Shown: positions 1 to 10,864, counted from the first letter of the stretch. The stretch is 64,000 nucleotides of DNA from Flammeovirgaceae bacterium (GCA_016712035.1 JADJRT010000002.1:1-64000); one strand, 5' to 3'. The notes: generated by a model not told the origin, from the sequence alone. Numbers and translations are program-made.

Positions 1-169
1 TTTTGAATAAATCGTTAGACGACTTAGTAACAGACATTCAAAAGATGATATCGGAAACCGGATGGGATTATTACAAACCCGCCTCTTACTGGAACTTCGC
101 GACATTGTAGTGGAGTTAGGCGAGCTACACGCTATCTATGATGATGACGACCACAATCATCAAAAATAA
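1..169 (+). CDS. 3' end of an unidentified gene, probably frameshifted
   Basis: Two overlapping readings fill this edge. One frame is open from base 3 to a TAG at 108-110 and reads NKSLDDLVTDIQKMISETG near its start. A second frame opens at an ATG at 62 and reads MGLLQTRLLLELRDIVVELG, ending in an acidic/His tail and TAA at 167-169. The second reads like a leucine-rich amphipathic helix that continues the first, so I infer one protein whose frame shifts near base 60. It ends 12 bases before the SET gene. I do not recognise the family; two separate genes remain possible. Confidence 0.4.
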
Positions 170-181
170 AAGGAGCTCCGA

Positions 182-622
182 ATGCTTTCCGATAAGCAGC
201 TGGTTATCAAAAAATCGGGGTTGCCCGGCCGGCAAAGGGCTCTTTACAAAAGTGTCTATAAAAAAGGTACCCGCATTGTTGAATACAAGGGGAAGCTACA
301 GCGCTGGAAAGATGTAAAAGCCGAAGACGGACACAACGGCTACCTGATGTATATCACCCGCAACGCAGTAATCAACGCATTGCCAGCGATAAAGACCAAA
401 GGCCGGTATGCAAACGATGCCCGCGGACTAAGTCGAAAAAAGGGGTTGACTAATAACTCGGAATACGTGAGTGAAGGAGTTCGCTGCTTCATTGAAGCAA
501 CCCGAACCATACAACCTGATGAAGAAATTCTGGTTGGGTATGGCTGGGAGTATTGGATGCTTATTAAAAAGATTAAAAGAAAAGCTAAAGCGAGTTCCTT
601 AAGGTTAAGGAAAAAGGAATAG
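182..622 (+). CDS. SET domain protein (putative protein-lysine methyltransferase)
   Basis: A 146-residue protein made of little more than a SET domain, which in its family transfers methyl groups from S-adenosylmethionine to protein lysines. The C-terminal half carries the signature: YANDARGL, then NNSEY, then GVRCFIEATRTIQPDEEILV and GYGWEYW, followed by a lysine-rich tail. An AGGAG lies 6-10 bases before the ATG. Residues about 14-28 look wrong: the GxGKGLF(T)KV segment expected here is found in a neighbouring frame (GGKGLFTKVSIKK), so two compensating indels near bases 226 and 260 seem to have scrambled it. The 3' end overlaps the convergent GntR gene by 38 bases. The substrate is unknown. 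Confidence 0.75.
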   Translation: MLSDKQLVIKKSGLPGRQRALYKSVYKKGTRIVEYKGKLQRWKDVKAEDGHNGYLMYITRNAVINALPAIKTKGRYANDARGLSRKKGLTNNSEYVSEGVRCFIEATRTIQPDEEILVGYGWEYWMLIKKIKRKAKASSLRLRKKE

Positions 623-1616
623 CAATATGCTCGCTGCTGTTATTTAATATTATTTCAGCTGTTCTTTTGCCCATCCATTGAAAGTCAGTTGAAATGGTAG
701 TGATGCCATTCAGAATAATTTTTTTAAGAGGCGTTTCATTGTAAGAGATAACACCAATGTCCTTTCCAATTATAAACTTTTGAGAAATGATTTTCTCAAT
801 CAAAATAACCAGATCATGCTCCATCAAATTTATATACGCAACACCTGTCCTTAATGTCTCTAAGGCGATATCATAAACTAATTGATGGGTGAAGTTGTGT
901 TCAATACAAAATCGTTCAAATCCTTTCACAATCTCTAAAGGAAAATAAGAATGCTGCGGAAATACTATTTTAATTGTATGATACTTTGACAAAGCTGATT
1001 TAGTCTGTAATAAGGCCTGATAAATATCTTCTTCAAAATTTTCGAATACCGAAGCAAAATTTCCCTCCACCCCTGCAACAAGTTTATCCAACAAAATCAA
1101 TTTCGATTGATCGATGGTATTTATGATCTCCGCTGCGTTTTCGCCACCCTCAATAAAGTGGGGAATAATCACATAATGAGAATAATCATTCTTTTTATTT
1201 TGAATTAACCTTTTAAAGAACGAGAAATCGTTGTTATAAATATAAAAATCAACCGAAGCGGTATCAGGCAACGCGGCTATCAGCGAATCATAAATTATTT
1301 TCTTGTGTGCACTTAGCTTGTTAAACAATAAAAATATTTTGAGTGATTGACTTAAATCTGTGTTAGCAATGTAAAATCCTTTACCGGGTATTGAGCCCAG
1401 CACCCCGATCTCCTTTAAATATTTATAGCCTTTCTCCGCAGTGTCGCGAGAAATTTCAAATTGAAAACTTAGTTCGTTTATAGAGGGAAGTACATCGTCC
1501 TTTTTCAATTGACCGGTTCGAATACCTGTGAGAACCGAGTTAGCAAGCTGCCTATATTTAGGCGTAGCCGATTGATAGTCAATTGAAATGATGTGTCGAA
1601 ATTCAGGATGCTTCAT
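585..1616 (-). CDS. GntR-family regulator with periplasmic-binding-protein-like sensor domain
   Basis: Winged-helix GntR domain in the first 75 residues (YRQLANSVLTGIRTGQLKKD, LPSINELS, ISRDTAEKGYKYLKEIGVL, GKGFYI), followed by about 260 residues resembling a LacI/periplasmic-binding ligand domain (RLIQNKKNDYSHYVIIP, KLILLDKL, IVFPQHSYFPLEIVKGFERF, IGKDIGVISYNE, GITTISTDFQWMGKRTAEII). The ATG at 1616 is preferred; three codons upstream only a TTG is available. It is transcribed away from the GH106 unit, 146 bases apart, so it is the natural candidate regulator of that unit, with a sugar as likely effector. GntR proteins of this build control fucose or rhamnose genes in some Bacteroidota; the ligand here is inferred from context only. 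Confidence 0.85.
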   Translation of the reverse strand: MKHPEFRHIISIDYQSATPKYRQLANSVLTGIRTGQLKKDDVLPSINELSFQFEISRDTAEKGYKYLKEIGVLGSIPGKGFYIANTDLSQSLKIFLLFNKLSAHKKIIYDSLIAALPDTASVDFYIYNNDFSFFKRLIQNKKNDYSHYVIIPHFIEGGENAAEIINTIDQSKLILLDKLVAGVEGNFASVFENFEEDIYQALLQTKSALSKYHTIKIVFPQHSYFPLEIVKGFERFCIEHNFTHQLVYDIALETLRTGVAYINLMEHDLVILIEKIISQKFIIGKDIGVISYNETPLKKIILNGITTISTDFQWMGKRTAEIILNNSSEHIAIPFSLTLRNSL

Positions 1617-1710
1617 ATGCAGCAATCAAACCTACAAAAAAGCATCCACCTGATCCAACGTTCCATAAACTACCACTCATCAAAAAAAGAGAATTTAGCA
1701 GGATGGAACA

Positions 1711-1729
1711 TGATGGATGGAAACCATCA
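1711..1729. promoter_or_regulatory. Possible operator between the GntR gene and the GH106 unit
   Basis: TGATGG and CCATCA form a 6-bp inverted repeat with a 7-base spacer, inside a run of GATGG repeats. It lies 34 bases before the GH106 start codon. TTAATTTG at about 1736-1743 resembles a Bacteroidota -7 box (TAnnTTTG) with one mismatch. Short, so only a weak candidate. Confidence 0.25.
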
Positions 1730-1762
1730 CTCCCTTTAATTTGAACTACAAAATCCAATGCT

Positions 1763-4700
1763 ATGAACAAGTTGCTTGCATTCCTTGCAGTGATTGCCTT
1801 TCCCGCATTTTCACAAAATCATGAAGCACTGAAGGCAGGTTTTCTTATTCCACCGGATGAAGCCAAACCTCGAACCTGGTGGCATTGGATTGGAGGCAAT
1901 GTGACCAAAGAAGGAATTACGAAAGATCTTGAGTGGATGAAACGCGCTGGCATTGGCGGCTTTCAGGCTTTTGATGTAAGCCTCGGCATGGGGCAAACCG
2001 TAGAAAAGAAAATTGTTTTTATGACGCCCGAGTGGCTGGATGCTATTCATCACACAACTGCCGAAGCGGAGAGACTTGGATTGGAGATGACGATGGTAAC
2101 GTCTGCCGGGTGGAGTGAAACGGGTGGGCCGTGGGTGAAACCCGAAGAAGCAATTAAGAAAGTAGTATGGAGTGAATCGTCAATTGTGGGTGGCAAGAAG
2201 TTTTCAGGAAAACTCCCAGCTCCACCCATTAATAATGGTCCCATTCGTAACCTTAGCAGACCTGGAGGATTTCTGTCTGTAGCAACCGCTAGCCCTGATC
2301 CTACTTTTTACAAGGATTATAAGGTGCTCGCCTTTAGTACACCAAAAGCTGAAGTGAAGATGATGGATCTGAAACCAACGGTAACCTCCAGTGCCGGAGC
2401 GGTAGACGCTGCTGCTTTGCTGGATGACGATCTTACCAGCAGTATAAAATTACCGATTCCTAAACCAGAATCTCACGCCTGGATACAATTCGAATTTGCG
2501 CAGCCATTTCAGGCACAATCATTCTCATTAGCCACCGCGCTTACGCAGAGCTATGGGAGTAAAGATGTTACCACGGGATATGTTCAAGTGAGTGACGATG
2601 GTAAAAACTTCAAAACAATTCTTTCACTACCGGGTCCTCAGCATGACATTCGTGCACTTCCAGTACGCACCTACACGTTTCCTGAAGCAAAGGCACGTTT
2701 CTATCGTATCACATTTACAGGCGGTTCCGGTCTTACTACGGTGGGCGATTTCGGATCGGCAGGATATTTTGGGCCTCCCCCTACAACTCTGAGTGTAACG
2801 GAAGCAAAATTTTTCAGTGAGGCCCGCGTAAACCGCTGGGAAGATAAAGCGCATTTTGCACCTATGTTTGATCTCGAAGCATTGGCCACACTCCCTGTTT
2901 CTGAATCATCGGCCATTAGCAATGTGATTGACATCACCGAAAAAATGAAAGCTGATGGTACACTTACGTGGGATGCGCCAGCAGGTAATTGGACGATTTT
3001 TAGAATTGGTTATTCACTAACAGGCTCAAAAAATAGTCCTGCTGTTCCTGCTGGTGTAGGTTATGAAGTAGACAAGTTGAGTAAAAAACATTTAGAGAGT
3101 TATTATAAAGGATATACAAATCCCATCGCGCAAGCACTCGGTCCATTATATGGAAAGCGGATGCAATATTGGCTCACCGATAGTTTTGAAGCCGATGCAC
3201 AAAACTGGACCGAAGAATTGCCGACTGAATTCCTTAAACGCAGAGGTTATGATATGACGCCTTACCTGCCTGTGTTGAGTGGACGAATCGTGAAGAACGC
3301 AGAAGTAAGTGATCGCTTTCTGTGGGACTTCCGAAGAACCATTGCCGACTTGCTCGCAGAAAATCATTATAAAGCTTTGGGTGATATGGCCCGAGCTGAG
3401 GGTATTAAACTCTATGGAGAGTCCGCGGGAATTTCTTTACCCATCATGCAAGATGCGATGCTTAACAAGAAGTACCTCGATATTCCGATGGGCGAGTTTG
3501 GCATGACGCAGGGCTTAGGTTCTGCGGATGGAAGCAGTTGGAAATCGCCAAAAGATCTGGATGATGATCATGCTTATCGCGGAGCGGGCGATCGCTTACA
3601 AGCGCATCAATCGGATATCCGCGAAGCTGCTTCGGCCGCTCACATCTATGGTAAGAAGTTCGTTGCTACCGAATCGTGGACAGGTGGAGCCTTTGAATCA
3701 CCGGCTTCCATGAAACTTATTGGTGATTATTGGAACACGCAAGGCGTGAACCGATTCATCTTTCATACCTCCACACATCAGCCTTTAGATACCAAGCCAG
3801 GCAACTCCATGGTAGGCACGCACATTCATCGCAACATCACCTGGGCCGAACAAGTACTTCCTTTCACCACCTATCTTTCGCGCAATAGCTACCTGCTACA
3901 ACAAGGAACATTCGTGGCCGATATTGCTTATTACCTAGGTGAAGGAATTCCGTCTTCCGTTCCGTATTGGAAAAAATAAAACCAGAACCTCCTGTCGGTT
4001 ATGATTTTGATTTCCTTGGCACCGATGTGTTGCTGGAAGATGCTTCTGTGGTAGATGGAAAAATAGTTTTAAAAAGCGGAATGAGTTACCGCATGCTTGT
4101 GCTTCCTGAATTGAAGGAAATGACAGTACCCGTGTTAAATAAACTGAAAGAACTTATTGCACAAGGCGCAACAGTTGTTGGACCGAAGCCAACTAAATCG
4201 CCCAGTCTTTCCGACTATCCGAATGCCGATAAAATTATTTCACAAATTGCCAACGAACTTTGGGGTGATGCGGATGGTGAGCTGATTTATCATCATGCTT
4301 ATGGAAAGGGCCATGTGTATTGGGGAATACCGCTTTCATCCATACTCGCTGAAATGAAAGTTTATAAAGATGTGGATTATACCAAGCCACACACCGACAC
4401 ATACCTAAGCTGGATTCATCGCAAAACAAACGATACGGAGATCTACTTCTTCTTAAACCTGCGCAATCAAAAAGAAAATGTAAAAATCGAATTCCGGATT
4501 ACAGGTAAAATACCCGAACTCTGGCATGCTAATACCGGAGAGATTGAAACCGCTGATTATACCATCGGAAATGGGATCACTTCTGTCTCTTATGAATTCA
4601 ATCCCGAGGAATCGGTGTTTGTAATTTTCTCAAAGTCGGCTGTTAATTCCACTTACCAGAAACCAAAGGTTATAGCAAAAACAGCAGCCTCTTTGAATGA

Positions 4701-5175
4701 TTCATGGAATGTCACCTTTTCACCCAACCTGGGGGCGCCAGAAAAAATTACACTCGATAAATTAATTTCCTTAAGTGAACATCAGGAAGATGGCGTAAAA
4801 TATTTTGGTGGCACAGCTACATACAAAAAAGAGTTTGCCTTTGGGAAAGAATGGTTTAAGCCCGGCAACAAGTTTTTGCTCGATCTTGGTATTGTAAAAG
4901 ATATTGCTGAGATAACGGTGAATGGCAAAGCCATAGGTGTATTATGGAAACTCCCGTATCAGATTGACATTACTCCTGCCCTGAAGCAAGGCAGCAACAC
5001 GCTCGAAATAAAAGTAACCAACCAATGGACGAATCGGATTACAGGTGATGGTATTAATCCGACAAGCAAAGTTCTGTCTGGGGCAGGATTGAGTTTTGGC
5101 GGAGGCAATACAAAACTTATTGAATCCGGGCTTATCGGTCCAGTTACGATTAACCAGACAAGCATTCAACAATAA
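1763..5175 (+). CDS. GH106 alpha-L-rhamnosidase, interrupted by one frameshift
   Basis: Secreted glycoside hydrolase of about 1,137 residues that should remove terminal alpha-L-rhamnose from oligo- or polysaccharides. It begins with a signal peptide (MNKLLAFLAVIAFPAFSQ) and shows GH106 hallmarks: PRTWWHWIGGNVTKEGI, DLEWMKRAGIGGFQAFD, TSAGWSETGGPWV, and the middle YGKRMQYWLTDSFEAD with FVATESWTG. The C-terminal part has a galactose-binding-like beta domain (GTATYKKEF, WKLPYQIDITPALKQG). The frame breaks at 3967-3979 in a run of six A; a seventh A would join YWKK to IKPEPPVGYDFD. It opens the plus-strand unit; the next start lies 35 bases after its stop. Confidence 0.93.
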
Positions 5176-5209
5176 AATAAAGTATCTTGAGCAGCGTAAA
5201 TTCAAACTC

Positions 5210-6487
5210 ATGAAACGATTCCTCCCGCTTGTTCTAGTTCTACTTATTTTTTCCTGTCAGGAACAAATAAAACAAACCACCTCGCCTATCCTTGTTGAAT
5301 CTGGTCCTCAATCAGCGGGTTTTTCAGCGCAACGATTGGCAAGGATTGACACCACTTTTAATAATTGGGTGAAGGATGGCTGGATTAACGGAGCTGTGGG
5401 TCTGATTGCGCGCGATGGAAAAATTATCTACTACAAAGCCGCAGGCTATGATGATCTTGAAACAAAAAAACCGCTGAAAAGAGAAGGCATTTTTCGCATT
5501 GCGTCTCAAACAAAAGCAATCACCAGTGTAGCGGTGATGATGCTCTATGAAGAAGGTAAATTCTTATTGGAAGATCCCGTTTCAAAATTCATTCCATCCT
5601 TCGCGAACGCAACGGTAATGGATAAATTCAATCCAACCGATACTACCTACACGACTATTCCCGCCAAGCGACAAATTACCATTAGAGATTTATTAACGCA
5701 TACTTCAGGAATTGACTATGCGCAAATAGGAAGTCCTGAGGCAAATTCCATCTACGCAAAAAATAAAATTACTGCGGGGCTCGATGTCTATGAGGGCACA
5801 TTAGCCGATGCGATGACGCGCTTAGGTTCGTTGCCACTCCTGCATCAGCCTGGTGCTAAGTGGACGTATGGTTTAAACATTGACGTACTAGGCAGGCTGG
5901 TAGAAATCTGGTCTGGGTTAACGTTAGAAGAATTTTTCAATCAGCGCATTTTTCAACCGCTCGGTATGAATGATACTTATTTTAATGTTCCCGAAGAAAA
6001 AGCCAATCGACTTGTTAACTTCTTTCAGGAAGACTCTACAGGATTAAAGAAGTTTGAGACCGCTCTGGGTGGCGATATGAATTTTCCTTTGCGGAAAAAA
6101 TCGTACTTCTCTGGCGGTGGTGGGTTATCTTCAACAATCCTGGATTACGCCATCTTCTTACAAATGCTTTTAAACAATGGTGAATATAATGGCGTGCGGC
6201 TACTTTCACGGAATACCGTGCGCATGATGACGATGAACCAAATCGGTGATCTTTCATTAGGCGACAGCAAATTTGGGCTAGGGTTTGCCATCGCAACTGA
6301 AAAAGATAGTGGTCTGTTTCCGAATCAGGAAGGAACCTATTCCTGGGGTGGTGCATTCTCTACAACGTATTGGGTCGATCCCAAAGAAAAGATGGTTGTG
6401 TTGTTATATCGCCAAATGTGGGGCCAACATGGATCGGATGTGGATGAAACTTTCAAAGTATTGGTTTATCAGGCATTGAATGAATAA
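5210..6487 (+). CDS. Serine hydrolase of the beta-lactamase / class C family (lipoprotein)
   Basis: A 425-residue lipoprotein; the lipobox LIFSC ends the signal sequence. The fold is that of class C beta-lactamases and related esterases: the SxxK nucleophile is SQTK in FRIASQTKAITSVAVMML, followed by LLTHTSGIDY, the tyrosine motif in WTYGLNIDVLGRLVE and a C-terminal WGGAFSTTYWVDP. Such proteins in glycan loci usually act as esterases or peptidases on decorated substrates rather than on antibiotics. The in-frame ATG at 5210 is taken as start because it begins the signal peptide. The stop is followed after two bases by the next ATG, so the genes are likely cotranscribed and coupled. Confidence 0.88.
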   Translation: MKRFLPLVLVLLIFSCQEQIKQTTSPILVESGPQSAGFSAQRLARIDTTFNNWVKDGWINGAVGLIARDGKIIYYKAAGYDDLETKKPLKREGIFRIASQTKAITSVAVMMLYEEGKFLLEDPVSKFIPSFANATVMDKFNPTDTTYTTIPAKRQITIRDLLTHTSGIDYAQIGSPEANSIYAKNKITAGLDVYEGTLADAMTRLGSLPLLHQPGAKWTYGLNIDVLGRLVEIWSGLTLEEFFNQRIFQPLGMNDTYFNVPEEKANRLVNFFQEDSTGLKKFETALGGDMNFPLRKKSYFSGGGGLSSTILDYAIFLQMLLNNGEYNGVRLLSRNTVRMMTMNQIGDLSLGDSKFGLGFAIATEKDSGLFPNQEGTYSWGGAFSTTYWVDPKEKMVVLLYRQMWGQHGSDVDETFKVLVYQALNE

Positions 6488-6489
6488 AA

Positions 6490-9291
6490 ATGAGAACAAG
6501 TATTATAAAAAATTTTTTCATTTTACTTTTTCTGCTTGGTGCTTGCTCCGAAGAAAAGAAAACAGAATCTATACAAACATCAAAACCTGAGGCCAATCGG
6601 TTCACTCCTGTAGTTGTTACACCTGCAGGAAGTCTTGACGAGCCTATAATGTTTGAAGTCCTGGAGGATGGCTCGGCAATTATTATTGAACGATACGGCA
6701 CCATAAAAAAATGGGATGCCAGGAACGATTTGATGAAAAAAATAGGTTACATCCCTGTGTTCACACATAGTGAGCAGGGTTTGGTCGGCATGATTCTCGA
6801 TCCCAATTTCAAAATCAACAACTGGATTTATCTTTATTATGCGGATGCCTCTATTGATAAATTTTTTCTTACCCGATGGGATCTTGTTAATGACTCTTTA
6901 GTTGAATCCAGTAAAAAAGTTTTATTGGAAGTTCCAAGCAATCGCGAAAGCACCAGCCATACCGGTGGTGGCATGGCGTGGGATGCAAACGGAAATCTTT
7001 ATCTCACCATTGGTAACAACACGGGTAACTCTATATTTTCTCAAACCGATGAGCGACCAGATCGATATCAATTTGATGATCAGCGGGGTGCGGCTAATAC
7101 AAATGACTTGCGGGGAAAAATTTTAAAAATCCATCCTGAACCCGATGGAACCTATACAATTCCCGATGGAAATCTTTTCCCGGAAGGAAAAGAAAACACC
7201 AGACCCGAAATTTATATTATGGGAAATAGAAATCCCTGGCGTGCATCTATTGATTCCAAAACCGGATTTCTTTATTGGGGCGAAGTTGGGCCCGATGCGG
7301 ATAGTGATTCTGAAAAAGGTCCGATGGGGTATGATGAATTGAATCAGGCCAAGACTCCAGGTTTTTTTGGGTGGCCTTATTTTATTGGTGAGAACAATGC
7401 TTACCCGATGTATGACTACATCACGAATACACTTGGTGCAAAGCAAGATCCCACAAAGCCTTACAACAAATCCAAAAACAATACCGGTCTTACAGAATTA
7501 CCTCCGGCACAACCCGCCTTTATTTCTTATCCGTATCGGCCATCGGAAAAATTTCCATTGGTGGGATCAAGTTCGCGCTGCGCTATCGGTGGGCCGGTAT
7601 TTCATTTGACTGATTTCCAAAATCCAGTGCGCCCCTTCCCTGCTTATTATGAAGGCAAGTGGTTGGCCGCAGACTTGTCCCGATTCTGGATTATGGCCAT
7701 CTCCATGAATGAAGATGGAACCTATAAGGATATGGAACGGTTCGCGCCTGATTATCATCCGCGTCAACCGATCGATATTAAATTCGGGCCGTCCGGAGAT
7801 TTGTATGTGTTAGAGTATGGCGGCAATACAGCAAACTCATCTGTTGAATCAAGGTTAGTGCGTATTGAATACAATGCCGGCAATAGAAAACCAGTTGTTC
7901 AAATCACTTCCGATAAGCAAGGTGGCTCAATACCATTAGCAATTAATTTATCTTCCAACGGAACTATGGATTATGATGGAGATTCATTAACCTACCAATG
8001 ATCAGTTGTTTCAGAAGGAAAACTACCACTAACTTCATCAGACAAAAATGCGCAGTTTGTTATTACAAACGCAGGAGTATACAAGGCTACGCTAACTGTT
8101 ACCGACACACAAGGTTTATCAAATGCGGCATCCGCTCAGGTAACAGCTGGCAATGAACCACCACAAGTTTCACTTTCCGTTGACGGCAATCAAACTTTTT
8201 TCTTTGCTGGAAATTCCATTCACTATCAAACTATTGTTACAGATAACGAAGATGGTGCATTGGGCAATGAAATTTCTTTCGATGCCGTAGCTTTCAGTAT
8301 CGACTATTTATCGGAGGGATTTGATTATCCCTCGATCATGGTTAATCATGGTGAGGCTTCCCGATTTGCGATTGCCAAATCTCTGATGGCGCAAAGTGAT
8401 TGCCGCACCTGCCACAATGAAAAGGAAAAAGGAGTTGGTCCTTCGTTCGGTCAGATTGCTGATAAATATGGAAGTAATCAAAAGGCAGCCGATATATTGA
8501 TCGATAAAATAAGAAATGGTAGTTCGGGTGCCTGGGATTTAGAAACGGCCATGCCTGCGCATCCAACCATCACGCCAGCGAATGCAAGGGTCATTGCTAA
8601 CTATATTCTTGATCATACTAAAAAAGCAGGTTTACCTTTAGTCGGTGACTTTAAATTTAATCTACCCAGTCAGGATAACGGATCAGGTTCATTTATATTA
8701 AGAGCTGCGTATACAGATAAAGGAAATGAAAATCTTCCCGCGTTGGCGGCAGAGTCAATCGTGATTTTAAAAAGTCCGAAGTTATTAGCCATCAATGCTG
8801 ATGAGCAACAAGGCGTTATCCGCGATCAGTTAGACGAATACACTTTCCTTACCGCCAAGCCAAATTCATTTATCGCGTTTAGTAATCTTGACCTAACGGG
8901 AATTAAAGCAATCTCTTTTCAACCCAACTGGCACTTGTACGATATTTATAAAGGTGGAAAAATTGAAGTGCGTTTGGATTCTGAAAACGGAGAACTATTA
9001 GGCGAAACGGTCCTCATGCCGAAGCAATTCAATGTTCGCTATCGCGGGGCTTTTGCACCCCCTCCTGGAAGTCCAGAAAAAGGAGTTGAAATTGATCGCA
9101 GTCTTCCTCCACTGGAGATGTCAAAATTTTTCGGACCCGGTTCGGATAAGAGTTCGTATACAATTCCTTCCCTTGTTACTATTTCTACGGTGACCGGTTT
9201 CCATAAACTTTTTTTCATATTTAAAAATACAGATGCAAAACCCGAAGATTCTTTGTTTCCACTTTCTTCTATTCTTTTAAAAACAAAATGA
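6490..9291 (+). CDS. Sugar dehydrogenase-like beta-propeller lipoprotein with PKD and cytochrome c domains, in-frame TGA
   Basis: About 933 codons. Lipobox LLGAC, then a glucose/sorbosone-dehydrogenase-like propeller to about residue 460 (YYADASIDKFFLTRWD, HTGGGMAWDANGNLYLTIG, TNDLRGKILKIHPEPDGTY, GNRNPWRASIDSKTGFLYWG), a PKD domain, a CRTCH haem-binding site at 8401-8415, and a carbohydrate-binding-like C-terminus. A TGA at 7999-8001 interrupts it, but the same frame stays open to 9291. The paralogue at 34095-37830 has Trp at this place (LTYTW versus LTYQ-stop), so TGG to TGA is likely, as an error or a real nonsense change. It probably oxidises a sugar at the cell surface and passes electrons to its own haem; the electron-accepting cofactor is not visible. 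Confidence 0.85.
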
Positions 9292-9298
9292 GCGCTGC

Positions 9299-10162
9299 GT
9301 GAAATATAAATTACTTATAGGCTTGTGTTGCTTTAGTTCCCTTTTGGAAGCACAGGTAAAATCTGATTATACCAATAGCATAGGCATGTCGTTTATAGAA
9401 ATAAAACCCGGCTCCATGGTGGTTGGCAAGTTTCAACCGACTACAACCAAATTCGGATTTCTTGAGCAGTATCGAAAAAATGATGTGGACGATATGGGGT
9501 TGCCAGTTTTACCCAATTCGGACTATAAACTTTCTGATGAGCTAGCTAAACAGGCAGCACTTCCTGGATTTAGTGTCACTATCAAAAAATCTTATTTTAT
9601 CGGTCAGTTTGAAATCACACAAGAGCAATGGAAAAAAGTGATGGGCACTAATCCTTCCCACTTTAAAGATCTACCGGAAGCCAATCAGCACCCCGTAGAA
9701 AATATCTCGTGGAAAGATGCACATGCATTCATTAAAAAATTGAACAAACTAGAAAAAGGAAAAGCAACCTATCGACTGCCCACAGAATTTGAATGGGAAT
9801 ATGCTGCCCGTGCCGGAGCCGAAGATGACATTTCCTGGAAAGACATTCAGGCTTCTGCGCAAATAGCCAAACAAACTACGCAACCTGTTGGACAAAAATT
9901 ACCAAATGCATGGGGCTTATACGATATGTTGGGCAATGTGTGGGAATGGACACAGGATTATTATAATGAAAAACTTTTTGCTGATCCGGTTCCAATAAAA
10001 AAAGGAAAGGAGCATGTTCTTAAAGGCGCGCCCTTTTATGGCGATGTAAAAAACGCAACCTACATGACGCATGCCGGTGGGCCGGGAAGTGGGTATGATG
10101 TTGGATTTAGAGTGGTGATGGAGAATACTGATAACCAGTTGCCGGTTACTGGTAACCAGTGA
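9299..10162 (+). CDS. Secreted formylglycine-generating-enzyme-like (SUMF1/FGE) domain protein
   Basis: 287 residues, starting at GTG (9299-9301) eight bases after the previous stop; no ATG fits the signal peptide (KYKLLIGLCCFSSLLEAQ). FGE-sulfatase fold signatures: SIGMSFIEIKPGSM, FEITQEQWKKVMGTNPSHF, HPVENISWKDAHAFIKKLN, YRLPTEFEWEYAARAG, LYDMLGNVWEWTQDYY, VGFRVV. True FGE activates sulfatases, but most bacterial members with this shortened form are of unknown or non-enzymatic function, and no sulfatase is encoded in the window. The usual paired cysteines of the FGE active site are not evident. The last ten residues (DNQLPVTGNQ) are encoded by a repeat that runs over the stop codon. Confidence 0.85.
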   Translation: MKYKLLIGLCCFSSLLEAQVKSDYTNSIGMSFIEIKPGSMVVGKFQPTTTKFGFLEQYRKNDVDDMGLPVLPNSDYKLSDELAKQAALPGFSVTIKKSYFIGQFEITQEQWKKVMGTNPSHFKDLPEANQHPVENISWKDAHAFIKKLNKLEKGKATYRLPTEFEWEYAARAGAEDDISWKDIQASAQIAKQTTQPVGQKLPNAWGLYDMLGNVWEWTQDYYNEKLFADPVPIKKGKEHVLKGAPFYGDVKNATYMTHAGGPGSGYDVGFRVVMENTDNQLPVTGNQ

Positions 10163-10166
10163 CTGG
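10135..10166. repeat. REP-like hairpin cluster overlapping the end of the FGE-like gene
   Basis: Interleaved short palindromes: CCAGT...ACTGG twice and GGTTAC-TG-GTAACC. It covers the last codons, the stop and the bases after it. Its form is that of small dispersed palindromic repeats; other copies outside this window are expected but not seen here. Confidence 0.5.
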
Positions 10167-10187
10167 AAACAAGAGATTAAAATAACT

Positions 10188-10864
10188 ATGATAAAGTACT
10201 TAATCGTTGTATTCGCTTTCTTGTATGGTGCCTCCTCCGCCCAAGTTCCGGAAGGATTCAAGCCGTTGTTCAATGGCAAGAATTTAAAAGGTTGGCATGT
10301 TAGTCGAAGTACTCATCAGGGCACAACTCCAATTTTTTTGTTGAAGAGGGAGCTATCGTTGCTAATCAAAATCCATACGGACAAGGTGGGCTTTTGATGA
10401 CCAACGAAACGTTTAAAGATTTTGAACTTTACGTAGAAGTAAAAATTGACTCCTTTGCCAATGGTGGAATTTTTCTTCGTTCGAATGAAGGTGGATCTGC
10501 TTATCAAATTGAATTGATTCTACCCGGCAATACAGGCGATCTGGTTGGCGAACGGATTCCTGTGAGTCAGTCCGCGTCTGCGGCAGCTTATAAAAATGTT
10601 TGGAAAGCAAATGACTGGAATTCGTTTCGCATCCGCATGACGGGAGAAATTCCGCACCTCACCCTTTGGATCAATGGGGAACAGATGTGGGACGTACAAC
10701 AAACGAAAAACGATTTTATCGGTGGTGCAACCGAAGGCATGATTGCATTGCAATGTCATTGGACTGCTGTCTACACACCAACTGCTAGCAATGGAATGCC
10801 TTTAAGCTCATGGCGGCCAAAGGCAGCGCATCGCTATAGAAATATTGCGATTAAGAGATTGTAG
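10188..10864 (+). CDS. DUF1080 (3-keto-disaccharide hydrolase-like) protein, one frameshift
   Basis: About 226 residues: signal peptide (MIKYLIVVFAFLYGASSA), FKPLFNGKNLKGWHV, then after a frameshift NETFKDFELYVEVKID, GGIFLRSNEGG, AYQIEL, WNSFRIRMTGEIPHLTLWIN, GMIALQCHW and RYRNIAIKRL. This jelly-roll family (PF06439) includes enzymes that cleave 3-keto-glycosides. The frame is lost near 10330-10338 at an A-and-T run; one added base restores TPNFFVEEGAIVANQNPYG. It is the last gene of the unit, 25 bases after the FGE-like gene. A second member lies at 24020-24766. Substrate unknown. Confidence 0.88.

Noticed and set aside
3960..3985. Programmed ribosomal frameshift in the GH106 gene at the A run
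   Set aside because: The same kind of homopolymer loss affects more than 20 other genes without a common slippery heptamer or downstream structure, so sequencing error is simpler.
5210..6487. Serine hydrolase as an antibiotic-resistance beta-lactamase
   Set aside because: Only the general class C fold motifs are present, and it is a lipoprotein inside a glycan unit; no resistance role can be supported.
9299..10162. Functional sulfatase-activating FGE
   Set aside because: No sulfatase gene in the window and no clear catalytic cysteine pair.
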